A stretch of DNA of 64,000 bases from M3007 sp031425155 (GTDB lineage Bacteria; Bacteroidota; Bacteroidia; Chitinophagales; Saprospiraceae), in NCBI GenBank assembly GCA_031425155.1, contig JANPIV010000022.1:62001-126000 (forward strand), read 5' to 3'. Under the pieces are notes generated by a model. That model had not been told where the DNA came from. It did not search any database and saw only the letters and a program-made list of their open reading frames with translations. Of this stretch, positions 8,967 to 17,157 are shown one piece after another. How positions within the stretch are numbered: the stretch's first letter is position 1; each line of letters starts with the position of its first letter. Position numbers and translations under genes: made by a program.

Positions 8967-10196
8967 TTGACCATCCACACCCTTTTCGATCTGAATGAGC
9001 ACCTGCGGCGGGTCGTAGCCCTCAATTTCCAGCAGCCGCTGTGGATCACCGCAGAAATTGCCCAGTTGAGCCAATCGCGCGGTCATTTCTACCTGCAATT
9101 GGTTCAAAAAGGGGAAGACGATACCTTGCTGGCGCAAGCCGCAGCAGTACTGTGGGCGCAGGATCACCGACGATTGTATAGAACGTTGGGCTTGCAACTG
9201 GATGGCGTGTTGCGCGAAGGCCTGGAAGTGAAAATGTGCGTCCGGGTGGATTTTCACGAACAATACGGCTTCAAACTGCACATCATTGATCTCGACCCGG
9301 CCCATACGCTCGGCCAACTCGAACGACAACGCCGGCAGGTCATCCAAACGCTGCGTCAGTCCGGTTTACTGGAACGTAATAGTGCATTACCGCTGCCCAT
9401 TGTGCTGCAACGCATCGCCGTTGTCACCTCGGAAGGTGCGGCAGGTTTTCAGGATTTCCGGGAACAATTGCAGCAAAGCCCATTTGGCTACCGCTTTCAT
9501 TGTCAATTGTTTAATGCTTCCGTGCAAGGGAAAAGCGCGGAAAAGGAGATGCTGGCCTCATTAGCGCAGGTGGCTGACCAGACACAGAAATTTGATTGTA
9601 TCGTGATTGTTCGCGGTGGTGGCGCGCGACTTGATCTGGCCGCTTTTGATGGACTGGCTTTGAGCCAGTATGTGGCCCAAATGCCGGTGCCGGTGCTGAC
9701 GGGTATTGGCCACGACGTGGACGAAACGGTCCTGGATATGGTCGCTCACACGGCACTGAAAACGCCGACGGCGGTGGCCGATTTCCTGATTCAGCACAAT
9801 CTGTTTTTTGAAAATGCACTGCAACGCCAGGCCGACCAAATTGCCTTGTCCAGCCAATACCAATTGAAAATCAGTACTTTGGAACTTGAACGTCTGGAGT
9901 CAACCGTCCGTTGGGCGAGCCGCGACCGCCTGTTACAAGCCTCCCGCCAGCTCGATCAATGGAGCGAACAATTGCCCGGGCTGGCGATCCGGCTTTTGCG
10001 CAATCACCAACGCCAACTGACCCAAATGGAAGCACTCTGCACGGCTTTACAACCGGAACAAGTACTGCGCCGGGGCTACAGTCTGACTTTAAAAAATGGC
10101 AAAACCATCACCGCATCCACGGAAGTCGCACCGGGTGACGAACTGGAAACGCGGCTGCGGGAAGGGGTGGTGTGGTCGGAAGTGATTAAAAAATAA
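8967..10196 (+). CDS. xseA: Exodeoxyribonuclease VII large subunit
   Basis: 409 residues. An OB-fold nucleic-acid domain (LFDLNEHLRRVVALNF to about residue 105) precedes the nuclease domain, with VTSEGAAGFQDF near 155, VRGGGARLDLAAFD near 213-226 and GIGHDVDETVLDMVAH near 248-263, all typical of XseA. The enzyme degrades single-stranded DNA to short acid-soluble oligonucleotides together with XseB. The frame opens only after a stop at 8919. No ATG lies in the open N-terminal part, so the TTG at 8967, which fits the family N-terminus, is taken as start. No xseB-like small gene is next to it; the small subunit is either elsewhere or missed. Confidence 0.9.
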   Translation: MTIHTLFDLNEHLRRVVALNFQQPLWITAEIAQLSQSRGHFYLQLVQKGEDDTLLAQAAAVLWAQDHRRLYRTLGLQLDGVLREGLEVKMCVRVDFHEQYGFKLHIIDLDPAHTLGQLERQRRQVIQTLRQSGLLERNSALPLPIVLQRIAVVTSEGAAGFQDFREQLQQSPFGYRFHCQLFNASVQGKSAEKEMLASLAQVADQTQKFDCIVIVRGGGARLDLAAFDGLALSQYVAQMPVPVLTGIGHDVDETVLDMVAHTALKTPTAVADFLIQHNLFFENALQRQADQIALSSQYQLKISTLELERLESTVRWASRDRLLQASRQLDQWSEQLPGLAIRLLRNHQRQLTQMEALCTALQPEQVLRRGYSLTLKNGKTITASTEVAPGDELETRLREGVVWSEVIKK

Positions 10197-10303
10197 TGTG
10201 GTCAATGAAAAAAAAATAGAAAATAATGTGGTCAATGTGACTAGGTGATGACCACCTTTTCCCATTGACCACATTTAAATAATTGGCCACATTATTTTTC
10301 ACA
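10194..10303. repeat. Family D intergenic palindrome, copy 1
   Basis: AATAATGTGGTCAATG occurs twice in direct orientation (from about 10192 and 10223) and then inverted as CATTGACCACATTT and GGCCACATTATT. The whole space between xseA and the next gene is built from these units. The same GTGGTCAATG units recur at 46077-46130. Confidence 0.75.
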
Positions 10304-10310
10304 TTATCCC

Positions 10311-11396
10311 CTATTCCACCCAATCCGCCACAAACACATTCGTATCGCGGCCGCCGCCGTTGTTGCGGTTAGAGCTCCAGGCAATTTTTTTGCCATCGGG
10401 CGAAAACATCGGGAAAGCGTTGAAAATGCTCTCGGAAGTGATCTGCTCGAGGCCGGAGCCGTCAAGATTGATCATATACAGTTGGAAATCATAGCCCTTG
10501 GCCGAAGCGTGATTGCTCGAAAAAATGATCTTTTTGCCCGCAGGGTGAAAAAACGGTGCCCAGTTGGCTTTGCCTAAGTGGGTGACCTGACGCTGATTGG
10601 AGCCATCCACATTGCAGACAAAAATTTCCATGTTGTTTGGAGCCACCAGGTGCTGGCTCAATAGATCCTTGTATTCCTTGATGTCGGCCTCCGTCGTTGG
10701 GCGGCTGGCGCGGAACACGATCTGGTTACCATCGGGACTAAAAAAAGCACCGCCATCGTAGCCTAAAGTGCTGGTAATCTGCTTTTGATTAGAACCATCG
10801 AGATTCATCGTCCACAATTCCAGGTCGCCGCTGCGGTCGCTGGTGAAGAGGATTTTGTCCCCTTTCGGGCTGAGTACGGCCTCGGCATCGTAGCCCGGCG
10901 ATTTGGTGAGTTGGCCAGTCACCTTGCCCTTCAAATCCGACACATAAATGTCGTAGCTGGCATAAACCGGCCAGAGGTATTTGCCGCCTTTGCGCAGATC
11001 GCCCGTTGGCGGGCAGGTATCGGCGGCAGCGTGGGTGCTTCCGAAAAGCACGTGTTTGCCATCGGGCATAAAGTAGGAGCAAGTGGTGCGGCCTTTCCCG
11101 GTGCTGATAAGTTTGGGCTGATAGGCTGGCTTATTAGCCGCTTTCTTGATAGGCATGGCAAAAATCTGGTCGCATTGCAGGCCCCACTTCGCATTATTGC
11201 TTTGAAAAGTGAGCCATTTGCTGTTGGGACTCCAGTAGGCTTCGGCGTTGTCGCCGCCAAAAGTCATCTGGCGAATGTTGCGCAGGTGCTTTTCGGGCAT
11301 AGGCGGGGTAGTAGCGGTAGGCGTAGCAGTCGGATTGGGCTGAGCAAAAAGAGTGGCGGCCAGCAGGCAGCAAAAAAGAACAAGGGTTGGGCGCAT
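10311..11396 (-). CDS. Secreted PD40 (TolB-like) beta-propeller protein
   Basis: 361 residues. The signal peptide MRPTLVLFCCLLAATLFAQ is followed by a Pro/Thr-rich linker, then a six-bladed propeller of PD40 units: YWSPNSKWLTFQS, YFMPDGKHVLFGS, VLSPKGDKILFTS, FFSPDGNQIVFRA, FFHPAGKKIIFSS and MFSPDGKKIAWSS. Each unit has the aromatic-S-P-D-G-K-x-I-x-F pattern of the TolB propeller. There is no enzymatic domain and no TolB N-terminal domain, so this is a periplasmic or secreted propeller of unknown partner rather than TolB itself. The gene is monocistronic between repeat families D (10194) and H (11471). Confidence 0.85.
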   Translation of the reverse strand: MRPTLVLFCCLLAATLFAQPNPTATPTATTPPMPEKHLRNIRQMTFGGDNAEAYWSPNSKWLTFQSNNAKWGLQCDQIFAMPIKKAANKPAYQPKLISTGKGRTTCSYFMPDGKHVLFGSTHAAADTCPPTGDLRKGGKYLWPVYASYDIYVSDLKGKVTGQLTKSPGYDAEAVLSPKGDKILFTSDRSGDLELWTMNLDGSNQKQITSTLGYDGGAFFSPDGNQIVFRASRPTTEADIKEYKDLLSQHLVAPNNMEIFVCNVDGSNQRQVTHLGKANWAPFFHPAGKKIIFSSNHASAKGYDFQLYMINLDGSGLEQITSESIFNAFPMFSPDGKKIAWSSNRNNGGGRDTNVFVADWVE

Positions 11397-11470
11397 AAAA
11401 ACAGAAAATTTTTTTGAAACCGCAAGGTTAGAACAACCTACGACAACGGCGGTCAGGTTTGGGTAAAAAA

Positions 11471-11575
11471 ATGGAAACGCGGATTAAACGGGTGTACACG
11501 GACTGGCGCGGATTTTTGAAAAGTCGTGTAAAAATCCGCGTAAACCTGTGCAAATCCGCCCCAATCCGTGTCCCT
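11471..11575. repeat. Family H intergenic repeat (AACGCGGATTAAACGGG type)
   Basis: GAAACGCGGATTAAACGGG, GTGTACACGGA and GCGCGGATTTTT are followed by AAAAATCCGCG, AAACCTGTGCAAATCCGC and AATCCGTGTCCC. The arms pair imperfectly and the centre is a perfect CGCGGATTTTT / AAAAATCCGCG hairpin. I recall the same word pattern in many environmental bacterial genomes, so it is probably a widespread element (not checked). Confidence 0.7.
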
Positions 11576-11681
11576 TAACTAAAATTGTCGTTTGGCATCA
11601 AAGTTTAGCATCCGCTTAACGTGCTGCTCCGCAATGCCCGGAGCACTGTACCCGTTTTGGGGCCAAACAATTCGTAAACAC

Positions 11682-12482
11682 ATGACACTTACCTCTTTTT
11701 GCCCTCCGACCCGTCTGCTGATGACTTCGCTTTTCCTGGCGGGCGGCCTCTTAGCAACTGTTCCTGCTTTTGCCCAGTATCGTCGTCCGGCCACCCGGCA
11801 GACGCAAAGTAATACAGATCAATCGTTTACGATCGGTCTGGCTCCATTTAGCCTGCTTTTGCATAGCGGCAAACTCAACTTGCGTGGCGAATGGGCCTAC
11901 GCCGACAATAAGTCCGTTTCGGTAATTATCGGGGTGCCACGCCCCACCAAAGTACCGGGCGGTATTGTCAATCAAATTGACATAGCCGACGACAATGCTG
12001 ATCTGGTCAGCAATCGCTACACTTCTTATGGGATTATCGTTGAAAACCGCTTCTATCTGGGCCATCGGGCGCCGGGCGGCTTGTATTTGGCACCCTACGC
12101 CCGCTACAATCATTTTGGGATCAAACGCACCACTAAAAATGCCGAAAACACCGGCGAAACCGTGATAAAAGGCGGCATTGGTGGTTTGGGTCTGGGCGGT
12201 GCTATCGGCGCACAGGTAAAACTGGGCGACCACTTTACGCTGGATGCGACCTTTATTGGCCTGGATTTCAAGGTGTTACGCGGCACCCTCACCTACTCTA
12301 CCACTGATCCGCAAAACGACATTGCTGCTTTCCGCGATAAAGTGCAGGAAACGGTGGGTGATATTCCGATCATCGGTGACCGCCTGGCCGCACAAATTGA
12401 AGGCGATGAGGTAAAGGTGCATACGCCGAGGGTGCTGTTGCCGGGTTATCGGTTTAATTTGACGGTGGGTTATACGTTTTGA
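11682..12482 (+). CDS. Exported protein, probable small outer-membrane barrel
   Basis: 266 residues from the ATG at 11682, chosen because a signal peptide begins there (LLMTSLFLAGGLLATVPAFA-Q). The frame stays open upstream to 11592 but that part is not signal-like. The mature part alternates polar and hydrophobic residues with terminal aromatics (FSLLLHSGKLNLRGEWAYAD, NRFYLGHRAPGGLYLAPYAR) and ends in RFNLTVGYTF, an aromatic C-terminus like that of outer-membrane beta-barrels. The Gly-rich GGIGGLGLGGAIGAQVKLGD hairpin fits a DUF3575-like or OmpA-barrel-like fold. Function unknown; probably a small porin-like or structural barrel. Confidence 0.75.
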   Translation: MTLTSFCPPTRLLMTSLFLAGGLLATVPAFAQYRRPATRQTQSNTDQSFTIGLAPFSLLLHSGKLNLRGEWAYADNKSVSVIIGVPRPTKVPGGIVNQIDIADDNADLVSNRYTSYGIIVENRFYLGHRAPGGLYLAPYARYNHFGIKRTTKNAENTGETVIKGGIGGLGLGGAIGAQVKLGDHFTLDATFIGLDFKVLRGTLTYSTTDPQNDIAAFRDKVQETVGDIPIIGDRLAAQIEGDEVKVHTPRVLLPGYRFNLTVGYTF

Positions 12483-12504
12483 TCGGGTATTTAGAAGCAT
12501 ATAA

Positions 12505-12538
12505 GGCGGTAAAGAGACAAATTTGTTTCTTTACCGTC
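12505..12538. repeat. 34-bp near-perfect dyad
   Basis: GGCGGTAAAGAGACAAA is followed directly by TTTGTTTCTTTACCGTC. The 17-bp arms differ at two positions, and both differences become G-U pairs in RNA. It has no loop, lies 22 bases after the stop at 12482 and 13 bases before the DUF1016 start. It could be an operator, a transcription stop or a small repeat end. Confidence 0.7.
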
Positions 12539-12550
12539 TAATATTAAAAC

Positions 12551-13078
12551 ATGAAAAATGAGATAATCCAGCCAGCCCTTTATGCCAAAATCGCTGAACT
12601 CTTGCAAACTGCAAAGCAAGCGGTGGTGCGCGTGGTCAATCAGACGATGGTCTATACCTATTATGAAATAGGTCGGATGATCGTGGAAGAGGAACAAGAG
12701 GGGAAAGAAAGAGCGGCTTATGGCAAGCAAACGTTGAAAGAATTGTCTCAACAATTGACGGAAAATTTTGGGAAAGGTTTTTCTGTAGATAACTTACAGA
12801 ATATGAGGCAATTCTATCTTACCTACTCAATTTACGAGACGGATTCTCGTAAATTCATTTTAAGTTGGTCGCATTACCTCAAATTAATGCGGATTGATAA
12901 TCCCGACGAAAGACGGTTTTATGAAATCGACTCTACGTCCAATAATTGGACCTTGAAAGAATTGCAGCGGCAATTCGACGCCTCCTTATATGAGCGATTG
13001 GCTTTGAGCCGCTACAAAACAGTATTGCCAGATAAACAATTGTTGATTAATCTGTTGAATCAGAGCATTATACAATAA
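12551..13078 (+). CDS. DUF1016 N-terminal domain protein, lacking the nuclease half
   Basis: 175 residues. The sequence YAKIAELLQTAKQAVVRVVN, YYEIGRMIVEEEQEG, YGKQTLKELSQQLTENFGKG and NLQNMRQFYLTY matches the N-terminal helical domain of the YhcG/DUF1016 family. Full members are about 330-350 residues and carry a C-terminal PD-(D/E)XK nuclease-like domain; here the frame stops after LLINLLNQSIIQ, at the expected domain boundary. I see no trace of the missing half downstream, where a palindrome and a terminator begin within ten bases. It may be a decayed gene or a functional stand-alone binding domain. YhcG-type proteins often sit near restriction or toxin loci; none is present. Confidence 0.82.
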   Translation: MKNEIIQPALYAKIAELLQTAKQAVVRVVNQTMVYTYYEIGRMIVEEEQEGKERAAYGKQTLKELSQQLTENFGKGFSVDNLQNMRQFYLTYSIYETDSRKFILSWSHYLKLMRIDNPDERRFYEIDSTSNNWTLKELQRQFDASLYERLALSRYKTVLPDKQLLINLLNQSIIQ

Positions 13079-13084
13079 AAAAAG

Positions 13085-13100
13085 GCGGAATAAATTCCGC
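13085..13100. repeat. Family I mini-palindrome, copy 1
   Basis: GCGGAATAAATTCCGC, two 7-base arms around AA. Two related palindromes occur at 22642 and 22689. Confidence 0.6.
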
Positions 13101-13111
13101 GCTACCAATAA

Positions 13112-13142
13112 AAAAGCCCCGCTGGTATTACACCGGCGGGGC
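13112..13142 (-). terminator. Terminator for the TonB-dependent receptor gene
   Basis: On the minus strand AGCCCCGCCGG and CCAGCGGGGCT form a GC-rich stem followed by TTTTTTATTGG. It lies about 105 bases after the receptor stop. It could also stop the convergent DUF1016 transcript, though its T-run there is weak. Confidence 0.75.
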
Positions 13143-13246
13143 TACTTTCTCCGAAAAAACCAAATCAAACTTTCATAAAAACTTAAACCCTTAGTTGGTG
13201 GCCATCTGGTGTGTTGCAGTTATACAACTACCTGATCGCGAGGCAC

Positions 13247-15679
13247 TTAATTCCGGCCCGACTTCACCCGATTCTTCTCGTCTTCCAGGCCGGTTTTGCG
13301 TTGGCGGGCGCCTTTTATTTCGGCACTACCAAAGCGGTAAGAGAAATTCAGCGTCACGGTGCGGCTTTCCCAGTTGCCACGGGCCAGCATTCTGAGGCCC
13401 GGAGTGAACACGTTTTCGCCTCTCCAGCCAGCCGTGCGCAATATGTCGCCGAAGCGCAGGCGAATCTCTCCTTTATCGTCGAATACTTTTTTCTGAATAC
13501 CGAGGTCCATGGCGCCTTGCTGGCTGCTGCGCATCGTACCCCAGAAAGCGGCGGAGTTATACCAGCCGGACAATTGTACGCTGAATTTCATCGGCAATTT
13601 GATCGTCTGCTCGCTGTAAAAATTGAAGGCGTTGTAAGACTGATCCACCGTAAAATCATCCCGGAATCTCGCGTTGAAGTGACTGCGGAAACCAGTAATG
13701 CTCACGAAACCTTCCCACCATTTGGCAATTGGCGTGGGCGCATTGATGCTGATCGTATAGTTCTGCTGATCGGCCAGATTCTCTTGGGTCATAAAGGCAG
13801 CATTCGGGTTGCGGGTGTCCACATCGAGCACCTGGGTGAATACGTCCTTGGTGTGGCTGTAACCGAAAGACATCACCGGATAACCATTATAGGTCGGCGC
13901 GATCTCGAAACTGTTGGTGAACTGCGGACGCAAACGTGGATTACCGCGCTGGAAAGTTAATTCGTCCAGTTTGTTCTCGAACGGATTCAAATCCTGGTAG
14001 CTCGGACGGTCAATCCGACGGCTATATGTGGCATTCAGGCCAAACTTCGGGGTGAACGTGAAGGTCAAAGCACCGCTGGGAAAAAATTCCGTGTAGTTTT
14101 GGCTGATGGTACTGTCGCTATTGTTCATCGTTTTCAGTTCGCCGGTATAGTCGGTGTTTTCTACGCGCAGACCGGCTTGCAATTTGACCATTTTACCCAA
14201 ACCCCGGTTATAATTGACATAGCCCGCCGTAGTGCGTTCTTCATAAATGAAGCGGTTGCTCGTGTTGGGGTCCAGCACACTTTCCCCGCCGATCACGTTG
14301 AAAAAATCGAAGGTGTTATCGGTTTTGACGTTCGATATTTTCGTCCCTACTCCCAGCGTACCTTTGTAAAGGCGTTGCTCGTAGTCGGCTTTACCCGTGA
14401 CAATGTTGATGTCGGTCGGCGTGTTGTTGCGGTAGATTTTCTCATTCAGCAGCTCACCCCCATCGGCGGCGCGGTAGTAGTTGGGCTGGAAACTCTGGTT
14501 GCGCAAGCGATACACGCCCCGGTCGAAATCTATATTCAGGCTGTGGCCACTCGTGTCGGCGAAGCGGTAATTAATGTTGGCGTTGTAGTCATAGTTGTCG
14601 CCATCCGAAAAGTTAGAAGCGATCAGCACCGAGTCAATCTGCTGACGGTTAGCGATTTGGCTGATGTCGGCCTTGCTATCGGCGCGCCAGTCGGCACCAT
14701 TCAGGTTGCCGTTGAAGAGAACACCGACCGTGTGTTTGTCATTAATGAACCAGTCGGTGCCGATGCGGGCACTATTCCATTTGGCACTATATACCTGCTT
14801 GGCTTTTTGATCGAACACCGAACCATTTTGCTCGCGGATAAAATCATTATCGTTGTGCCAGTCGCCGTAGTTGGTATTGTAGGAGCCGAAAGAGTTGAAA
14901 CCCTTGCCCCGGTGATTCAGGCTGAGACCGCCACCGCCTTTCAGCGATTTGCCATAAATGCCTTCCATATTGAAGTTGCCATTGGTACCCAAAGAGCGGT
15001 TTTTCTTCAATTTAATGTTGATAATACCCGCGTTGCCAGAGGCATCGTATTTGGCCGAAGGATTACTGATAATTTCAATATTGTTGATGTCGGCGGCTTG
15101 CGTACCCTTCAACAGGGCGGCCAGGTCTTTGCCATCGAGCGGCACATCGCGACCATCAATCATGATTTTCACGCTGTTTTTGCCCTTTACGCTCACGTTG
15201 TCGTTGTTGTCCACGGTCACGCCGGGAGCTTTGCGCAGCAATTCCAAAGCACTCAAACCAGTAGAGTTCACGGTACCTTCCACATTCAGAATGGTTTTGT
15301 CGGCCTGCACTTCCACGGCGCGGCGGCGGGCCACCACCGTGACCTGGGCCAGCGCGGTAGCATCGGTGATGAGGGTGATTTTATCCAAAACCAAATTGTT
15401 ACCATCATAATCGAAAGCGGCCAGGGCTGCATCGCCCGCACCGATCAGATTGGCGCGGAGAATGTAGCGACCGGCGGCTACGCCAGCGAGTTCAAAAGCA
15501 CCGTCTGTGCCGGTCACCGTGCCTTTCACCAGCGACGAATCCGTGGCTTGCAGGAGGGTAATAGTGGCAAATTCTGCCGGGACACCGCCCGATTGTTCCA
15601 CTGTACCGCTTATTTTTTGGGCAGATAGTGAAAAGGAAAATAAGAACAGGGTGAGTATTGAAAGAAAGAATGATTTCAT
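13247..15679 (-). CDS. TonB-dependent outer-membrane receptor with carboxypeptidase-regulatory domain
   Basis: 810 residues. Signal peptide 1-20 (SFSLSAQ), a carboxypeptidase-regulatory-like beta-sandwich about 22-105 (ISGTVEQSGGVPAEFATITL), a plug domain about 115-215 (LRKAPGVTVDNNDNVSVKG, IMIDGRDVPL, IEIISNPSAKYDASGNAG), then a long barrel of the OMP_b-brl_3 type. The plug pattern with IDG and NPSAKYDASG is that of Bacteroidota receptors resembling the TonB receptor family, energised by TonB-ExbBD. There is no SusD partner, so it is probably not a polysaccharide-utilisation pair; the ligand (siderophore, peptide or other) is unknown. The C-terminus is polar (KTGLEDEKNRVKSGRN) and extends past the last barrel strand (LNFSYRFG). 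Confidence 0.9.
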   Translation of the reverse strand: MKSFFLSILTLFLFSFSLSAQKISGTVEQSGGVPAEFATITLLQATDSSLVKGTVTGTDGAFELAGVAAGRYILRANLIGAGDAALAAFDYDGNNLVLDKITLITDATALAQVTVVARRRAVEVQADKTILNVEGTVNSTGLSALELLRKAPGVTVDNNDNVSVKGKNSVKIMIDGRDVPLDGKDLAALLKGTQAADINNIEIISNPSAKYDASGNAGIINIKLKKNRSLGTNGNFNMEGIYGKSLKGGGGLSLNHRGKGFNSFGSYNTNYGDWHNDNDFIREQNGSVFDQKAKQVYSAKWNSARIGTDWFINDKHTVGVLFNGNLNGADWRADSKADISQIANRQQIDSVLIASNFSDGDNYDYNANINYRFADTSGHSLNIDFDRGVYRLRNQSFQPNYYRAADGGELLNEKIYRNNTPTDINIVTGKADYEQRLYKGTLGVGTKISNVKTDNTFDFFNVIGGESVLDPNTSNRFIYEERTTAGYVNYNRGLGKMVKLQAGLRVENTDYTGELKTMNNSDSTISQNYTEFFPSGALTFTFTPKFGLNATYSRRIDRPSYQDLNPFENKLDELTFQRGNPRLRPQFTNSFEIAPTYNGYPVMSFGYSHTKDVFTQVLDVDTRNPNAAFMTQENLADQQNYTISINAPTPIAKWWEGFVSITGFRSHFNARFRDDFTVDQSYNAFNFYSEQTIKLPMKFSVQLSGWYNSAAFWGTMRSSQQGAMDLGIQKKVFDDKGEIRLRFGDILRTAGWRGENVFTPGLRMLARGNWESRTVTLNFSYRFGSAEIKGARQRKTGLEDEKNRVKSGRN

Positions 15680-16086
15680 AACCGAAAGTAAGTCTGTGCT
15701 TTACGTTGTTGTTCTGAAAGAAAGGATGAAGCAAAGATGTGGTTGTTAGTTAGTTTGCAAAGCATAGAACCTACTTATACAAGGTTCTATCCTATAAACT
15801 CCCACTTTTCAACGACAAAGGTCTTTTGAGTGGCATCTGCTGGAAAGAATTCCCGATCAATATCGTTTGCCAACTGATACGAAACAGACCCCGACAAGGA
15901 CAGCAAGGTTACAGACAGGCTGCACGAACCGGCTGAATGGCGGCTTTGTATAGACGAATGAAGACTTGTAGCGGACGGACGATAGAAATTCCGCTAGAAT
16001 CTGGTGGTGAGCACCAGTAAATGCAAAACAGGCATAGTGAGGGCTACACAGACATCAACCAACGTTGATAATTTCAACACAACAGG
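15680..16086. other. Intergenic region with several short hairpins, no gene seen
   Basis: This 407-base stretch lies upstream of the TonB receptor and downstream of the Nudix gene. No coding frame is supported. It holds ATAGAACCT / AGGTTCTAT (15764-15790, nine-base perfect arms, nine-base loop), CTGGTG / CACCAG (16001-16017) and ATCAAC / GTTGAT (16054-16069). The first could be an operator for the receptor gene. Confidence 0.55.
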
Positions 16087-16569
16087 CTAAAAATCAGAAA
16101 ATCCGGCCCAGCGTTCGCCGAATTGCTGCCAGAAGGCCAGCACTTTGCTCCGGGTAGGGAACTCGGAGTAGATCATGTTCTGCCGGATACACCGCAGCAC
16201 ATGCAGCGTAGGTTTGGACACCTCGTCGGGCAGCTGGTCGAGTGGGAACCACTGCACATCTTTGAATTTTTTGGGCTCCAGAGAGGCCGGGATACCACGA
16301 AAGCGGGTGGCTTTAAAGTAAAGTACCAATAGCGTCTGGTCTTTTTGCAATTTGTGCCGGTGCAGCACATGGACGAGGGTCAGATCCAGCGGGTCCACCA
16401 CAATACCGGCTTCCTCCAGGGCTTCGCGGGCGAGGGCCTCGCGGGCAAATTCACGGTCCTCCACGTTGCCGCCAATGAGCGTAATACGGCCACCATTGCG
16501 CTTGGTCTGGCGCAAAAAAAGCATTCTTGACTCACTCTCGAGGATGAGCCGCACAGCGAAAATGTGCAT
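16087..16569 (-). CDS. NUDIX hydrolase
   Basis: 160 residues. A complete Nudix box runs from Gly34 to Ile56 (G-x5-E-x7-REALEEAGI), with the metal-binding REALEE glutamates present. Nudix enzymes hydrolyse nucleoside diphosphates linked to another group; the preceding strand (GGRITLIGGNVED) and following LVHVLHRHKL give no clear substrate. Full-length single-domain protein. It begins five bases after the stop of the upstream exported protein gene at 16574, so the two are probably co-transcribed, although a functional link is not obvious. Confidence 0.88.
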   Translation of the reverse strand: MHIFAVRLILESESRMLFLRQTKRNGGRITLIGGNVEDREFAREALAREALEEAGIVVDPLDLTLVHVLHRHKLQKDQTLLVLYFKATRFRGIPASLEPKKFKDVQWFPLDQLPDEVSKPTLHVLRCIRQNMIYSEFPTRSKVLAFWQQFGERWAGFSDF

Positions 16570-16573
16570 GGTT

Positions 16574-17023
16574 TTACTCGGCGTAGATGTCCAGCAGAGC
16601 GGCTTCTATGGCTTCTTTCGAGGCTTTCTGCAGCAGCATTTCTTTGCGTTTGGCCGCCTTTTGGGTGCGCACTTCGATCTGCGTTTTTTGATACAGCTGG
16701 GCTTGTTCTTTGGTGTGCATCAAGCGTTTGATGCTGCCCAGGGTGCCTTTTTGCAGGCTTTCCCGCTTGGCTTGATAAAGAGCCGGATTCGTGGTTTGCA
16801 AGGCCGCCACTTCCGCCTGATTGCGCTGTTTACGCACCTGAATTTGGTACATCTGCTTGGCCTGGTCAGCGGTCAGGGTGTATTTCTTCGTCAGGGCTTC
16901 GGTAGCCGCCACAGCTTCCGGGTTTTTGGCAGCCGGAGCAGGAGCAGCCGAGTGATTCGACTGAGCCGCCAGGGGTAATATGTTCAAAAAGGCAAGGAGC
17001 AAAAGAGCGAGTGCTTGCTGCAT
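16574..17023 (-). CDS. Small exported helical protein
   Basis: 149 residues from the ATG at 17023, where a signal peptide starts (MQQALALLLLAFLNILPLAA-Q); the frame is open to 17113 but without signal-like sequence. After an Ala/Pro-rich linker (SAAPAPAAKNP) the protein is helical and Lys/Gln-rich, containing LTKKYTLTADQAKQMYQIQV. The LT-xx-Q-AKQMYQI pattern resembles small periplasmic helical-hairpin proteins of the Spy/LTXXQ style, but this is only a resemblance. Probably periplasmic, function unknown. It is followed closely by the Nudix gene. A TATTTTTG promoter element lies at 17051-17058. Confidence 0.75.
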   Translation of the reverse strand: MQQALALLLLAFLNILPLAAQSNHSAAPAPAAKNPEAVAATEALTKKYTLTADQAKQMYQIQVRKQRNQAEVAALQTTNPALYQAKRESLQKGTLGSIKRLMHTKEQAQLYQKTQIEVRTQKAAKRKEMLLQKASKEAIEAALLDIYAE

Positions 17024-17050
17024 AATTTGTTTTATTGTGAAATCGTGGGC

Positions 17051-17058
17051 CAAAAATA
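17051..17058 (-). promoter_or_regulatory. TAnnTTTG promoter element for the 17023 gene
   Basis: On the minus strand TATTTTTG fits the Bacteroidota -7 element. Transcription would start near 17044, about 20 bases before the ATG at 17023. No convincing TTTG partner is seen at the expected upstream distance. Confidence 0.4.
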
Positions 17059-17157
17059 GGAAAACTTTGTAATTCTGAACCGGCAGATATGGCTGCTGAA
17101 CGGCAAAAAGCAATTTTATAATTTTAAATTAATGTCGGCTACGCTTAAGCCGTCGGA

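Noticed and set aside
10197..10310. xseB small-subunit gene after xseA
   Set aside because: The space is filled by family D repeats and holds no frame of 60-80 residues with the XseB pattern.
14099..15628. 509-residue open frame on plus, opposite the TonB receptor
   Set aside because: It lies wholly within the receptor gene on the other strand, has an odd Val/Ile/His-rich composition and no motif. The receptor reading is unambiguous.
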